NCBI RefSeq assembly: GCF_947166265.1 | Contig: NZ_CAMVDO010000006.1 | Coordinates: 1 to 64,000 of the forward strand | Source of the DNA: an uncultured Fibrobacter sp. | GTDB lineage: Bacteria; Fibrobacterota; Fibrobacteria; Fibrobacterales; Fibrobacteraceae | Length of the DNA stretch: 64,000 nt | Reading direction: 5' to 3' | Part shown: positions 8,255-17,583 of the stretch, in pieces | Position numbering within the stretch: the stretch's first letter is position 1 | Layout: each line of letters starts with the position of its first letter | Program-made: the position numbers and the translations under genes | Notes under the pieces: generated by a model | The model's database searches: none | Told to the model about the DNA's origin: nothing | Seen by the model: the letters and a program-made list of their open reading frames with translations, nothing else

Positions 8255-9481
8255 TTACGGATGGCTTGGGCTCAGTTGCTTTTGCAGGGGGCCAAAATCC
8301 AGTTTGCCGATTGCCTTTACGGTGGCGTCATTGGCGGACTTGCCTGTTTCCCTTGCCGATGCGATAAAGGATATTCCCTTGCCCTTGAGGGCCACATCGA
8401 CGTTGTAGGTGTAGCGGGTCATGTTGTCGCTAATCTTGAGAGCCTTTTCTTCGGTGGAATTCACCTTGAGTTCCAGTTGTGGCGCAGTCGTTTCGTTGTC
8501 GACGTAAATGGATTTCTTGGCGAGTGCCTTTTCGATCGCGTTGCAGAGGGGGGCTGTCTCGTGGCAGAGAATCCGGATGGAGTACCGGGTGTCGCTTACC
8601 TGGTAGGAAAATGCGAGTTTTTGACGAAGTCCTGTCGCTTCAAGCAGTTCGGGGGTGAAATTGGGCTCGACGATGATTTCGTAGGGACCTTTTTCGAAAT
8701 TCACTTTCCTCAGGTTGAATGTGGCGGTACCGTCGGTTTGAGTCCTGCGTTCGAGCAGAACCTGGAATCCCTGCTTGGCGACAAGAGGAAAATTGGAAAC
8801 GGGACCGACATTGTCAAAGACCGTAACATTCCAGGGCGGCATTTCGGATTTGCTTAAGGTGAATGTCTCACTGGGGCCTTCGATTCGAATTTGCGAGAGC
8901 TTTTCCAGGAGCTTTGCTTCGAGTTCTGGAATGTGATGCTTGAGCTGATGCGCTTCGTTGACGGGGTAGACGGAGGCGAGTCTGGAAACCAGTTGTTGGT
9001 ATTCGTCAATCTTGCGGTTCGCGTTCTGGAGCGCGTCGATGCCTTGCGCGTACTGCCTTTCGTCAATGGATTTTGAAAGTTTTGCTTCGAGTTCTGCAAT
9101 TTGTGTGCGTGCCGCACTCATCTGAAACTGAATGTCGGCGGTGAATTCGTCCAGGTCGAGCGTGGCGGTTGCCTTGAAGCCTTTGTCCGTCTTGACGGGG
9201 GTAATGGTGATGCCCTTGATTTTAAGGTTGCTTGTCACCTGGCTTGTCGCATAGAAGTTTTCGGTGAGGTTGGATTTTTTACCCGATGTCGTTTCTTCTT
9301 TTGTGAGCGTTTGAGTCGCGCGGACTTGCGAGGAAATTTGTTTTGCGACACCTGCGATGGCTGTATTGTTCGCATCTTCCTGGGATACGTTAGAAGAGGC
9401 CGTGTAGGTGATGACCTTGCTGGCGAAGGAGGCTCCCGTTGCCAATAGAACAATCCAACATAATTTAAAAACTCGCATCAT
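8255..9481 (-). CDS. Exported hypothetical protein (LPP20-like N-terminal half)
   Basis: Signal peptide (LLATGASFAS). Residues 25-125 (VITYTASSNVSQEDANNTAI, then a beta-rich part) resemble the LPP20/SIMPL-type domain in which a periplasmic protein reads ...A...AI..VA..I. A coiled coil follows (about 130-200; AELEAKLSKSIDERQ), then beta-rich domains. The adjacent gene upstream (9570-10544) is also exported and may belong to the same unit, though 88 bases separate them. Function unknown. Confidence 0.75.
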   Translation of the reverse strand: MMRVFKLCWIVLLATGASFASKVITYTASSNVSQEDANNTAIAGVAKQISSQVRATQTLTKEETTSGKKSNLTENFYATSQVTSNLKIKGITITPVKTDKGFKATATLDLDEFTADIQFQMSAARTQIAELEAKLSKSIDERQYAQGIDALQNANRKIDEYQQLVSRLASVYPVNEAHQLKHHIPELEAKLLEKLSQIRIEGPSETFTLSKSEMPPWNVTVFDNVGPVSNFPLVAKQGFQVLLERRTQTDGTATFNLRKVNFEKGPYEIIVEPNFTPELLEATGLRQKLAFSYQVSDTRYSIRILCHETAPLCNAIEKALAKKSIYVDNETTAPQLELKVNSTEEKALKISDNMTRYTYNVDVALKGKGISFIASARETGKSANDATVKAIGKLDFGPLQKQLSPSHP

Positions 9482-9569
9482 CTTTTTCCTTTAATAGCCA
9501 ATTTTTCCCTGGATTCCCTCCCTCGTTACACTCGGTCGAGGATGGCCTCTCCTAACCACTAACCGCAGC

Positions 9570-10544
9570 CTACTTCACTTCCATCACGATCAGCTTCTTG
9601 GAAATGTTCAGTTTCTTGGTTTCTGCAGTTGACTTGAGGGTTTGGCGAATGGTCCTGTAGACGTCGTTGACATCTTCGAACTTGTCACTGGGGGCGTAGA
9701 CGACCAGGTCGATGGTCTTGGACGTCATGGCGTTAATCTTTACCTTGTTGAACATTCCTTTTAGGCTTTGGGTAATCTGGTCGTGCAGGTCTTCGAGTGC
9801 GGAATCGGAATATTCTCCGGTGATGTTCATGACCACCTTGTACTGGCTTCCGGTCTTGATTTCGTCTTTCCAGTAGTTAAGAATCTGTGCCTCGATTGAT
9901 GGCATCGCCTTCTTGGCCGCATTTTTCAGGTTCGCCTGCTGGTCTAGGTCGGTTGTGCGGCCGTGGCTGTTGATAGAACTGGTCTGGGAACCCAAAAGAC
10001 GTGCCGTCGTCGTTTCGTAGGCGTGGAGGTCTATCGTCACAAAACCCTTGGGATCGATCGCGGTCGAATACTTGATATAGATATCTGCGTTCAGGGCGAG
10101 ACCCGCGAGGTAGGCCAGGTCTTCGTCGTTTCCGGCAATGTCGTTTTGCATTTGGACGATGTTGTCCAGTTCGGCGCTGCCTTCAAGGGATTTTACCTCG
10201 TAGTGATGCTGCGTGAGGTAGTCGTTTAGACCGTCCTGGGCCGCTTTTGCAAAAGGATTGCTCGAGACCTGTTGCAGACTGCCGATACCCTTGCCCTGGG
10301 AGACCGGAATGACCATGATGACCGGTTTCGTGAAATTTTCGGTGGCCTGTTCTGTCTTTCGGCCAGTCTTGTTTTCTGAAAGTGTTTTTGGGGATGAATT
10401 TTTCTTTTTGTCCCAGTTGAGTTCCTCGTACGAGGATTTGGCCCGTTCGCGAGTTTCGCGGGCGGAGTCATTTTTCTTGTTGCCGGACCATGATGCCGTT
10501 GTGGCGACCAAAAGGAGCCCTAAAATAACGTTTATCGTCTTCAT
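9570..10544 (-). CDS. Exported hypothetical protein (possibly DUF6175-like)
   Basis: A signal peptide (LLLVATTASWSG) is followed by a charged linker. The core begins KPVIMVIPVSQGKG and includes LAGLALNADIYIKYSTAI, in the style of DUF6175 proteins of Bacteroidetes that detect or assemble at the envelope. It has no catalytic motifs. The C-terminus is alpha/beta (MFNKVKINAMTSKTIDLVVY). It may be cotranscribed with the exported protein downstream. The family assignment is tentative. Confidence 0.7.
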   Translation of the reverse strand: MKTINVILGLLLVATTASWSGNKKNDSARETRERAKSSYEELNWDKKKNSSPKTLSENKTGRKTEQATENFTKPVIMVIPVSQGKGIGSLQQVSSNPFAKAAQDGLNDYLTQHHYEVKSLEGSAELDNIVQMQNDIAGNDEDLAYLAGLALNADIYIKYSTAIDPKGFVTIDLHAYETTTARLLGSQTSSINSHGRTTDLDQQANLKNAAKKAMPSIEAQILNYWKDEIKTGSQYKVVMNITGEYSDSALEDLHDQITQSLKGMFNKVKINAMTSKTIDLVVYAPSDKFEDVNDVYRTIRQTLKSTAETKKLNISKKLIVMEVK

Positions 10545-10701
10545 ATATGTAAAAAATATGTAAACAGTAGCATAAAGTCAATATGTGGGGTGAAAAAAGA
10601 ACGATTTTATCTTTTTTTTCAAAATAATGTCCTATTCTAAAAAAACTCTATATATTTAGAGTAAAGATTCGGTATCAAATTGCAGAAACGGAAAGGTTCG
10701 T

Positions 10702-11340
10702 ATGAATGAAAAATGGCTTTGGCTCCCGGATTTTGCATCGGATTTGGGACTGTGGGAAGATGATCTGGTCGGCGTTGCCCCCGCTGCAGACCATGTTTTT
10801 GTGCCGTACGAAAAGATGGCGAATTCCCTGGATGATCTTTATGGGTTGGAGGACATGTCGAGTGCGTCAACCGTGGCCGCCTGGGGGCTTGGCGCCTTTG
10901 CCCTGCTGAAAAATGCGGCGCATCGCCCGAAACGGCAACAGTGGGTGTTGCTTTCGCCGTTTGCCGATTTTTGTTCCGAAGATAGCGAGTGGACGACCGA
11001 GAACTTGTCCTTTATTGCGCACCAGACCCTTACGGCGATCGATGCGACCGTCAATGCTTTTTTTGAATTGCTTGAAGACGAACTGGGTGAATGGCAAGAC
11101 GACTGGCTGAAAAAGGCCAAAAGTATGGACCCGGCGTCTTTGCGCCTTGGGCTTGATTACATGGCGAAAAACCGTATCGATTCTCCGGTAAAGACGGACG
11201 GTGACATTCGTGTCCTGTTTGGACGCTTGGACAAGGCGATTTTACCTGCGATGACTTTGGCTTTGAAAGATTTCCTGCCGCAGGCGGAATTCAAGGAACG
11301 TCCCAAGGCCGGGCACTGGCCTCCGATGCTACTCTTTTAG
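10702..11340 (+). CDS. Short alpha/beta-hydrolase-like protein lacking the nucleophile Ser
   Basis: 212 aa with a BioH-like layout: WLWLPDFASDLGLW at the start, the nucleophile-elbow region VAAWGLGAFALL, an LFGRLDKAILP acid segment and AGHWPPMLLF near the end with a candidate catalytic His. In BioH-type esterases the elbow reads G-W-S-x-G; here Ser is replaced by Gly (codon GGG). It is also shorter than the family norm (~255 aa). It may be a non-catalytic relative or use other chemistry. RBS upstream is weak. The next gene, rsmI, starts 25 bases after its stop. Confidence 0.75.
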   Translation: MNEKWLWLPDFASDLGLWEDDLVGVAPAADHVFVPYEKMANSLDDLYGLEDMSSASTVAAWGLGAFALLKNAAHRPKRQQWVLLSPFADFCSEDSEWTTENLSFIAHQTLTAIDATVNAFFELLEDELGEWQDDWLKKAKSMDPASLRLGLDYMAKNRIDSPVKTDGDIRVLFGRLDKAILPAMTLALKDFLPQAEFKERPKAGHWPPMLLF

Positions 11341-11364
11341 GGATTTTTGCTATCTTTCTTCTCG

Positions 11365-12048
11365 ATGCATACACTATATATAGTTGCGACCCCTATCGGG
11401 AACATGGAAGATATCACTTACCGAGCCGTGCGGATTCTGAAGGAAGTTCCGCTGGTGCTTGCCGAAGACACTCGCCATACGCGGGTGCTGTTCGATAATT
11501 TTGGCATTAACACGCCCATGGAGCCTTACCACGATTTTAACAAGGAAAAGGTGACGCCCCGGTACGTGGAATACCTGAAGAACGAAGGGGATATTGCGCT
11601 GGTGAGTGACGCGGGAACGCCCGGTGTTGCAGACCCTGCGTTTAACTTGGTTCGCGAATGTGTGCGAGAAGGAATTGACGTGCGAGCCGTTCCTGGGGCC
11701 TGCGCGATGATTACGGCGCTGGTTTCGAGCGGTATGCCGACGGACCATTTCAGCTTCCAATATTTTTCGCCGAAGAAGAGTGCGCAGCGCATTCACCTCC
11801 TCGAAAAGCTCAAGGACGAGGAGGCTACGCAGATTTTTTACGCGAGTCCGCACAATATCGACAAGTTCGTCGAGGAAATCGGCCAAGTTTTCGGTGAAAT
11901 CAAAATTGCACTGATGCGTGAACTCACCAAGAAGTTCGAGGAACATCTGATCGGGACTCCGAGCGAGGTTACGGCGCATTTCAAGGCGCATCCGCCCAAG
12001 GGTGAATTCGTGCTGATTTTCAACCCCCAGGACAAGAGCGGGCTCTGA
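11365..12048 (+). CDS. rsmI: 16S rRNA (cytidine-1402 2'-O)-methyltransferase RsmI
   Basis: Tetrapyrrole-methylase fold: LYIVATPIGNMEDITYRA at the N-terminus, AEDTRHTRVL, VSDAGTPGVADP (SAM-binding region) and GACAMITALVSSG. It methylates the ribose of C1402 in the decoding centre. I chose the ATG at 11365; an in-frame TTG at 11347 has no ribosome site. The stop overlaps the lnt start by one base (TGATG), so translation is probably coupled. Confidence 0.95.
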   Translation: MHTLYIVATPIGNMEDITYRAVRILKEVPLVLAEDTRHTRVLFDNFGINTPMEPYHDFNKEKVTPRYVEYLKNEGDIALVSDAGTPGVADPAFNLVRECVREGIDVRAVPGACAMITALVSSGMPTDHFSFQYFSPKKSAQRIHLLEKLKDEEATQIFYASPHNIDKFVEEIGQVFGEIKIALMRELTKKFEEHLIGTPSEVTAHFKAHPPKGEFVLIFNPQDKSGL

Positions 12049-14009
12049 TGCTTGAAAGAATGAAGTCGCTGCTGAAAGCGCTCCCGAAAATCTACTGGAT
12101 TTATGTAGCGGTCCTTTTGGTTGCAGAAGTTGTCGTGTTTGCCCTCCGGCCCGATACGCCGGGGCTTTATACGATGCACTTGCAGTGGTTGCCGTTGGCA
12201 CTTGCCTTGCCGTTCCTGATTTTTAGGGGTATCCGTCAGAATTTCAAGCGAATGCTCTATGCATTTGCTCTACTTTCGTTCCTGTTCCTTTCGCTAGATT
12301 ATTGTATAGGTGATTTGGCCGGTGCGGGGCATGCGGGACTTATCCAGGTGGTTTTGGCGTTTTGTCCGATAGGACTTTTCTGGCTGATTCTGTTTGCGAT
12401 TTGGAATTTTTCCCATTTGAGAAATCGCGATTCGCTCGTGGCGCTTTTGCTTTCTTCTTTTGGCTGGGGGCTTTACGCATTTGCGTACCCGCCGATGCCG
12501 CTTGGCCCTGCTGCCCTGCTGTTGCTGGTGCCGTGGTTTATAGTCCTGAACCGTTACACGCGCGGACAGGCGATGTTTGCGACCTTCTGGTCGGGCATGC
12601 TTTACAATGCGGTCAACTACTATTGGATCTATAACGTGATGCACGTGGAAACGGCTCCTTCGGGGTTGATTCTTTTTGGTCTGATTTTGCTGATCGCCTT
12701 CTTTAGCGCCTATAACACCTTGGCGGGCTTTGCCTATACGCTCGCAAATAGTGCTCCGCGAAAGTTCCGCCCCGTTTTCCTGCTGCTTTATCCGGTGTTC
12801 TACGCAGGTCTTGAAATGACGCGTACCTATGGCGACTTTGCATTCCCGTGGAGTCATCTGGGATATGTATTCGGAAACCATCTGGAACTGATCCAGATGC
12901 TTTCGTATATCGGCATTTTCGGCTATACGATTCTGGTGGTGGGCTCGAACCAGGCCGTGGCGCATGTGTTCTGCAGGGCGCAGAGCCTGAAAAAGTCGAT
13001 TCCGGTTTTGGCGCTTCCGGCAGTCATTTTTGTGGTGTTGCTTGTGCAGGGATGTGTCGTTCTTTCAAGGCCCGAAGCAGAGCCTTTCTACGGAACGGAA
13101 CGTGAAGAAAATCCAGATATCGCCCTGGTGCAACCGAGCATTCAGCAGGGCGCCAAGTGGAGCAAGGAACGCTTCGATGCCATCGTGAACAAGACGCTCG
13201 GCATGGTGAATGACAGCGTCAAGGAAGGCGCGGACTTGATTGTCCTGGCCGAGACTGCAGTTCCTGATCATATTCGTCGCCAGCCAAGAGTGATTGACCG
13301 ACTTCATCGGGTGGCGGACCGCCAGAAGGCCCAGATTCTAACAGGGGCACTTGACTACAAGAGGAATCCTCGGGGAAGTGCGCGGCGCTTTGACATCTAC
13401 AATGCCTCGTTCCTCTTTACTCCGGGGGATGATCGTTTCCCGGAACGTTACGTCAAGAAGCACCTGGTGCCGTTCAGCGAAAGAATTCCTTTCGACGAAG
13501 TCTTTCCTATCTTGAATTATGTGGACCTAGGGGAAGGCGACTTTGTGGCGGGGCATGAAACTCCCGTTTATGGGCCGTTCAACTGGACTCCTTACATTTG
13601 CTACGACGCCATTTTCGGTGACTTGGTCCGCGAGGCGATTCGCAGTGGTTCTCGCTTGATGGTAAATATCACGAACGACGGCTGGTTTGGGCGGAGTTCT
13701 GCACCGTATCAGCACTTGAATCTGATCCGCTACCGTGCAGTAGAAAGCGGAATGCCTGTGGCGCGTCTTGCGAATAGCGGTGTTTCGGTGTTTATCGACC
13801 AGTATGGTCACTTTGACGGAAATACTGAAATTTTCACCGACCGCGTTATCCAGAGAAAGGTTCCTCTCCGGACGCGCGATACGGTTTATACGCATATCGG
13901 CGATGCGGTAGAAATGATGCTGCTCGGTTTCGGCGTGCTGTATTTAGTGCTAGTCCTGCTGGTGGCCGGGTTACAGGCGAGAAGGGCGCGTAAGGCAGCC
14001 ATCGCCTGA
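12048..14009 (+). CDS. lnt: Apolipoprotein N-acyltransferase
   Basis: Last enzyme of lipoprotein maturation; it N-acylates the lipid-modified Cys in the inner membrane. Many transmembrane helices fill about 15-340, followed by a nitrilase-like periplasmic domain. The Glu-Lys-Cys triad is visible: LAETAVP (about 402), YVKKHLVPFSER (about 470) and YICYDAIF (about 517). At 653 aa it is longer than the ~510 aa E. coli protein; the extra length is mostly N-terminal membrane segments. Many lipoproteins in this window are its likely substrates. One more helix lies at the C-terminus. Confidence 0.95.
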   Translation: MLERMKSLLKALPKIYWIYVAVLLVAEVVVFALRPDTPGLYTMHLQWLPLALALPFLIFRGIRQNFKRMLYAFALLSFLFLSLDYCIGDLAGAGHAGLIQVVLAFCPIGLFWLILFAIWNFSHLRNRDSLVALLLSSFGWGLYAFAYPPMPLGPAALLLLVPWFIVLNRYTRGQAMFATFWSGMLYNAVNYYWIYNVMHVETAPSGLILFGLILLIAFFSAYNTLAGFAYTLANSAPRKFRPVFLLLYPVFYAGLEMTRTYGDFAFPWSHLGYVFGNHLELIQMLSYIGIFGYTILVVGSNQAVAHVFCRAQSLKKSIPVLALPAVIFVVLLVQGCVVLSRPEAEPFYGTEREENPDIALVQPSIQQGAKWSKERFDAIVNKTLGMVNDSVKEGADLIVLAETAVPDHIRRQPRVIDRLHRVADRQKAQILTGALDYKRNPRGSARRFDIYNASFLFTPGDDRFPERYVKKHLVPFSERIPFDEVFPILNYVDLGEGDFVAGHETPVYGPFNWTPYICYDAIFGDLVREAIRSGSRLMVNITNDGWFGRSSAPYQHLNLIRYRAVESGMPVARLANSGVSVFIDQYGHFDGNTEIFTDRVIQRKVPLRTRDTVYTHIGDAVEMMLLGFGVLYLVLVLLVAGLQARRARKAAIA

Positions 14010-14010
14010 C

Positions 14011-14583
14011 TTAAAAGTCCTGTGCCGCATTGAGGTCGGTGAAGCGTCCAAGTCTGGTTTCGAACTTTAGCCGTTCCAGAAGTTTCCGGTGCATCTCCTG
14101 CGAGGCGTCGTTGACGAGATCTGAACGCATTTTGCCGAACCAGAAGGCTTCGACATGTTCGCTTTCTTCGAATTCTGCCTTGAATGCGAGTGCGCCGTTG
14201 CAAAAAATGCGAACGTCCATGTGATAATTCCACGTCTCGCTGACGGGGAGTGCCGGCCAGAAGGGGATGAATGCTGCTCCGATTCCCCAGCTGCTAGGTT
14301 CAGAATCGGGGGTGACGGTTGCTTCGATTTGCGCAACGCCCCTGCAGCTTGCCATGGGGTAGCTTACGGTGTCGATGACGGCGGTGTAGGCTCTTTGCAG
14401 GTTCCTTTCGAGCGTGACGCTTTCTCCGTTAATCTTTAGCGAAATGGGTTCGAAAAAAGGGACGGTTTTGGGGTATTCCTGCAGGTCGTATCGGGCGAGG
14501 TTGACGGAGCAGCCTGAAAGCATTAGTCCGCCTAGGCAGAAAATTGCCCCGAGGGGCCTGTTTGGGAAAATCCAGCGACGCAT
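14011..14583 (-). CDS. Lipoprotein, unknown function
   Basis: The lipobox LMLSGC lies about 24 residues after the ATG at 14583 (start MRRWIFPNRP). A longer frame to 14640 would put 19 residues before it and is less likely. The mature part has two potential disulfide Cys and motifs FWPALPVSETWNYHMDVRI and EAFWFGKM. It is convergent with lnt (one base between the two stops). Possibly in the LptE-like or GNA1162-like style of small assembly lipoproteins, but I do not recognise the family. Confidence 0.75.
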   Translation of the reverse strand: MRRWIFPNRPLGAIFCLGGLMLSGCSVNLARYDLQEYPKTVPFFEPISLKINGESVTLERNLQRAYTAVIDTVSYPMASCRGVAQIEATVTPDSEPSSWGIGAAFIPFWPALPVSETWNYHMDVRIFCNGALAFKAEFEESEHVEAFWFGKMRSDLVNDASQEMHRKLLERLKFETRLGRFTDLNAAQDF

Positions 14584-14723
14584 CGCCCCAAAAACTAGAA
14601 AAAAGCGTGGAAAATGGTGATTTGGGGGCGTTTGAAACACAAAAATTAAGGCTGAAGAACGTTTTTGAGAACGTGTAATAATGTAAAATATGCGAAAATA
14701 TCAAATATTTATCAATTTTTCTA

Positions 14724-14752
14724 TTGATTTTTGCTTCTTTAGAATATATATT
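14724..14752 (+). promoter_or_regulatory. Sigma70-type promoter for the pectate lyase gene
   Basis: TTGATT (14724-14729), a 17-bp spacer, then TATATT (14747-14752), about 75 bp before the chosen start. Pattern match. Confidence 0.45.
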
Positions 14753-14827
14753 TTGAGAAAAATTTTGAGAACATTTGCGATCCAAGGGGTGGGTTGACGG
14801 ATGTTTTCGAGGAAAAGGGATGGATGT

Positions 14828-17332
14828 ATGAAAATGGTTTCGGAAATGAACTCGAAAAAAGTCTCCAAGGTGGCTCTCGGTGTGGTGCTGCTTGGTTTTG
14901 CCGGGGCTTATGCCCAGGTGACGGTGAATAAGGCCGAAGGCTGGCTGGAATCCGCTTTTGCGGAATGGGCTCCTGTTTCGGGGGCGACTAGCTACAACGT
15001 CTACTGTGACGGCAACAAGATTGACAATCAGCTGATTCGTAGCTACGGCAGCTACATACGTGCCGATGTGCTTGGACTCAAGGGGGGCTCGCATACCTTG
15101 AAGATTGCGCCGGTGGTGAATGGTGCCGAAGGTACAGCCGTGACCAAGTCGGTGACGGTGCTTGCCCACGACCGTAGCGGTTTTGCTTTCAGTAACGGGC
15201 GCGTACCCGGTGCCTACAATGCCGACGGTACGCTCAAGAGCGGGGCCGCGGTGCTCTACATTTCTGAGAACACCAAGAATACGGTGACGATGAACGTGAC
15301 AACAAATGCCAAGGGATCAAAGACGACCTGTGAGGGAATGCAGGGAATCCTGAACTGCTATAAGAAAGGATATGAAACTGTTCCGCTCGATTTACGCCTT
15401 ATCGGTAATGTTACCGATGCGTCCGTTATGGAAGCGGGAGACATGCTGATCGACCTCGGCAGTTCCGAAAAGTCCTACGTGACGGTCGAAGGTGTCGGTA
15501 ACGATGCCGTGGCGAACGGTTGGGGCATCCGTATCAAGAATGCGCAGAATGTGGAAATTCGCAACTTGGGCATTATGAACGTGAATAGCTCCGAAGGCGA
15601 CAATGTTGGACTTCAGCAGAATGACCAGTATATATGGGTGCACAATAACGATTTCTTCTACGGCGATGCGGGAACCGACAAGGACCAGGTGAAGGGTGAC
15701 GGTGCCCTGGACTGCAAAAAGTCCACCTATATCACCTTCAGCTACAACCACTTCTGGGATAACGGCAAGTCGAACCTGCTCGGTCTTTCCGAAGGCACCA
15801 CCGAAGGCTACTATATTACCTATCACCACAACTGGTACGACCATTCCGATAGCCGCCATCCGCGCGTGCGTTACTACAGCGCCCACGTGTACAACAACTA
15901 CTACGACGGTATTTCCAAGTACGGCATTGGTTCGACGCTCGGTTCGTCGGTGTTTGCCGAAGGAAACTATTTCCGCAACTGTAAGTACCCGATGTTGACC
16001 TCGATGCAGGGGAGCGACCTTTATGCCGGTACGACATCCGCCTCTACAGAAAATGCGACTTTCAGCAAGGAAGCGGGTGGTTCGATCAAGGCCTTCAACA
16101 ACTATATGGAAGGTGCGGTGACCTTTATCCCGTATGGCGCAAACAAGTACACCCTGAAGGGGGCTGAAACCTCGGTGGGGTCCATCAATACCAAGACGGA
16201 TTTCGATGCTTACGTGGTAACGAGCCGTTCGGCGCAGATGCCTTCTTCGGTTGCGTCTAAGTCCGGTGCCAATACCTACAACAACTTTGACCTGAACAGC
16301 TCGATTATGTATTCGTATACGGCAGATGAACCGGCCGTGGCGAAGGCGACCGTGATGATTTATGCGGGGCGTGTGCAAGGCGGCGATTTCAAGTGGACCT
16401 TCGACAATTCTGTGGACGATGCTGCGTATGCCGTAAATCAGCCGCTCAAGAATGCTCTTGTGGCGTACAAGGGCTCCGTGCAATCCATCCAGGGGGAAGG
16501 CAACTTGCCGGTGTATGTGCCGACGTCCTCCTCGTCGTCCGGGAAAGTTTCTTCTTCGTCGTCTAAAAACGAAAATGCAAAGTCTAGTTCCAGCTCTGTT
16601 TCGTCCAGTTCCTCTGCGAAGTCTTCAAGTAGCGTAGGCGCAAACGAAGACCCCGTGGAAGATGATGTCTTGACGTTGCCTATCGATAAGGATCTTGTCC
16701 ACAACTTTACCGAAGAGGCGACATCGAGTGATTACTTTGAATTCTTCGGAAACCTCTCGACGGAGAAGGGTTCGGTAGAATATAACGGTGAATCTCTGGC
16801 CCGTTGCCTCAAGATGGAATCGGCAACCTTGATTGAATTTATTTTGTCTAAAAAGGCGACGGTGACACTCGTTTTCAATGCGGATTTTGAAAAGAAAGTG
16901 AAAGTGGATGGTGAAAAGGAAACCGCGAAGGCCGGAATCGTGACGGTTGAACTTGCCGCAGGTACGCACAAGATTACCAAGGGCGATGTTGCGAATCTGT
17001 ACCTGATCGTGGTCGATGTCGATGAATCGTCTGTGGAGTCTAGCGGTTCTCTTGAAACGTCTAGCAGTTCCGAGGCTGGCGAAACGACCGCTTTGGTGCC
17101 GACGTTAAATTACGGTGTTCATCCGATGCGTTACGTCGCTCACGATTCGCATCTGGAAATTTTTGCAGAGAATGTCCGTAGGCTCGATATTGTTAGCGTG
17201 ACGGGGCATGTGTTTATGAACTCTACCGAGGTGAGCTCGAATGTGGACCTGAGAGGTCTTAAGCCGGGTGTATATCTGGTGCGTCTTGTTGCGGGTGAAA
17301 GGACTTATCTGCAAAAAATTGTAAAACGATAA
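14828..17332 (+). CDS. Secreted pectate lyase, PL1 family, with Ser-rich linker and T9SS-like tail
   Basis: Signal peptide (VALGVVLLGFAGAYA-QVTV), an FN3-like domain (about 35-120), then a PL1 right-handed beta-helix: GIRIKNAQNVEIRNLGI, DCKKSTYITFSYNHFWDN, YYITYHHNWYDHSDSRHPR with the His/Arg-rich catalytic region, and HVYNNYYDG. It cleaves polygalacturonate by beta-elimination outside the cell. A long poly-Ser linker (about 570-610) leads to a carbohydrate-binding-like domain, a second Ser-rich patch and a C-terminal sorting domain ending LKPGVYLVRL...LQKIVKR. ATG at 14828 follows AAGGGATGG; upstream in-frame ATG at 14801 is possible. Confidence 0.92.
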   Translation: MKMVSEMNSKKVSKVALGVVLLGFAGAYAQVTVNKAEGWLESAFAEWAPVSGATSYNVYCDGNKIDNQLIRSYGSYIRADVLGLKGGSHTLKIAPVVNGAEGTAVTKSVTVLAHDRSGFAFSNGRVPGAYNADGTLKSGAAVLYISENTKNTVTMNVTTNAKGSKTTCEGMQGILNCYKKGYETVPLDLRLIGNVTDASVMEAGDMLIDLGSSEKSYVTVEGVGNDAVANGWGIRIKNAQNVEIRNLGIMNVNSSEGDNVGLQQNDQYIWVHNNDFFYGDAGTDKDQVKGDGALDCKKSTYITFSYNHFWDNGKSNLLGLSEGTTEGYYITYHHNWYDHSDSRHPRVRYYSAHVYNNYYDGISKYGIGSTLGSSVFAEGNYFRNCKYPMLTSMQGSDLYAGTTSASTENATFSKEAGGSIKAFNNYMEGAVTFIPYGANKYTLKGAETSVGSINTKTDFDAYVVTSRSAQMPSSVASKSGANTYNNFDLNSSIMYSYTADEPAVAKATVMIYAGRVQGGDFKWTFDNSVDDAAYAVNQPLKNALVAYKGSVQSIQGEGNLPVYVPTSSSSSGKVSSSSSKNENAKSSSSSVSSSSSAKSSSSVGANEDPVEDDVLTLPIDKDLVHNFTEEATSSDYFEFFGNLSTEKGSVEYNGESLARCLKMESATLIEFILSKKATVTLVFNADFEKKVKVDGEKETAKAGIVTVELAAGTHKITKGDVANLYLIVVDVDESSVESSGSLETSSSSEAGETTALVPTLNYGVHPMRYVAHDSHLEIFAENVRRLDIVSVTGHVFMNSTEVSSNVDLRGLKPGVYLVRLVAGERTYLQKIVKR

Positions 17333-17371
17333 TGCTGTTCTGAGCGCTTTCGACGAATTCGTTAACCGTGT

Positions 17372-17421
17372 AAGGTCCCTGAGCACGGTTGGTGAGCCTG
17401 CCGAAACGAGTCGAAGGATCT
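17372..17421 (+). repeat. Dispersed repeat, CCCTGAGC...GTCGAAGGATC type
   Basis: GGTCCCTGAGC (17375) and, 25 bases on, CGAGTCGAAGGATCT (17406-17420) are halves of the repeat families at 191, 3211, 3315, 58575 and 63418. It sits between the lyase gene and its terminator. Confidence 0.6.
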
Positions 17422-17490
17422 AAGAGCCGCTTAGTTCTTGTCGCAATTTTCTGAGGTGTTTGGGGTTGCGATAGAACTTTGTGTGGAGTG

Positions 17491-17520
17491 GCTCCCGGAT
17501 GTTTCATCCGGGAGCTTTTC
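17491..17520 (+). terminator. Rho-independent terminator
   Basis: GCTCCCGGATG (17491-17501) and CATCCGGGAGC (17505-17515) form a perfect 11-bp stem with a TTT loop, then TTTTC. It ends the pectate lyase transcript. Confidence 0.9.
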
Positions 17521-17583
17521 ATTATTTTATGTTGAAAATAGATAAAGAAATATGTAAATTACACATAAAAAGATAAGTCTTTT

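Noticed and set aside
10639-10665. Small palindrome CTCTA...TAGAG before the hydrolase-like gene as an operator
   Set aside because: Short, A+T-rich and in an A+T-rich gap; it is not distinguishable from chance.
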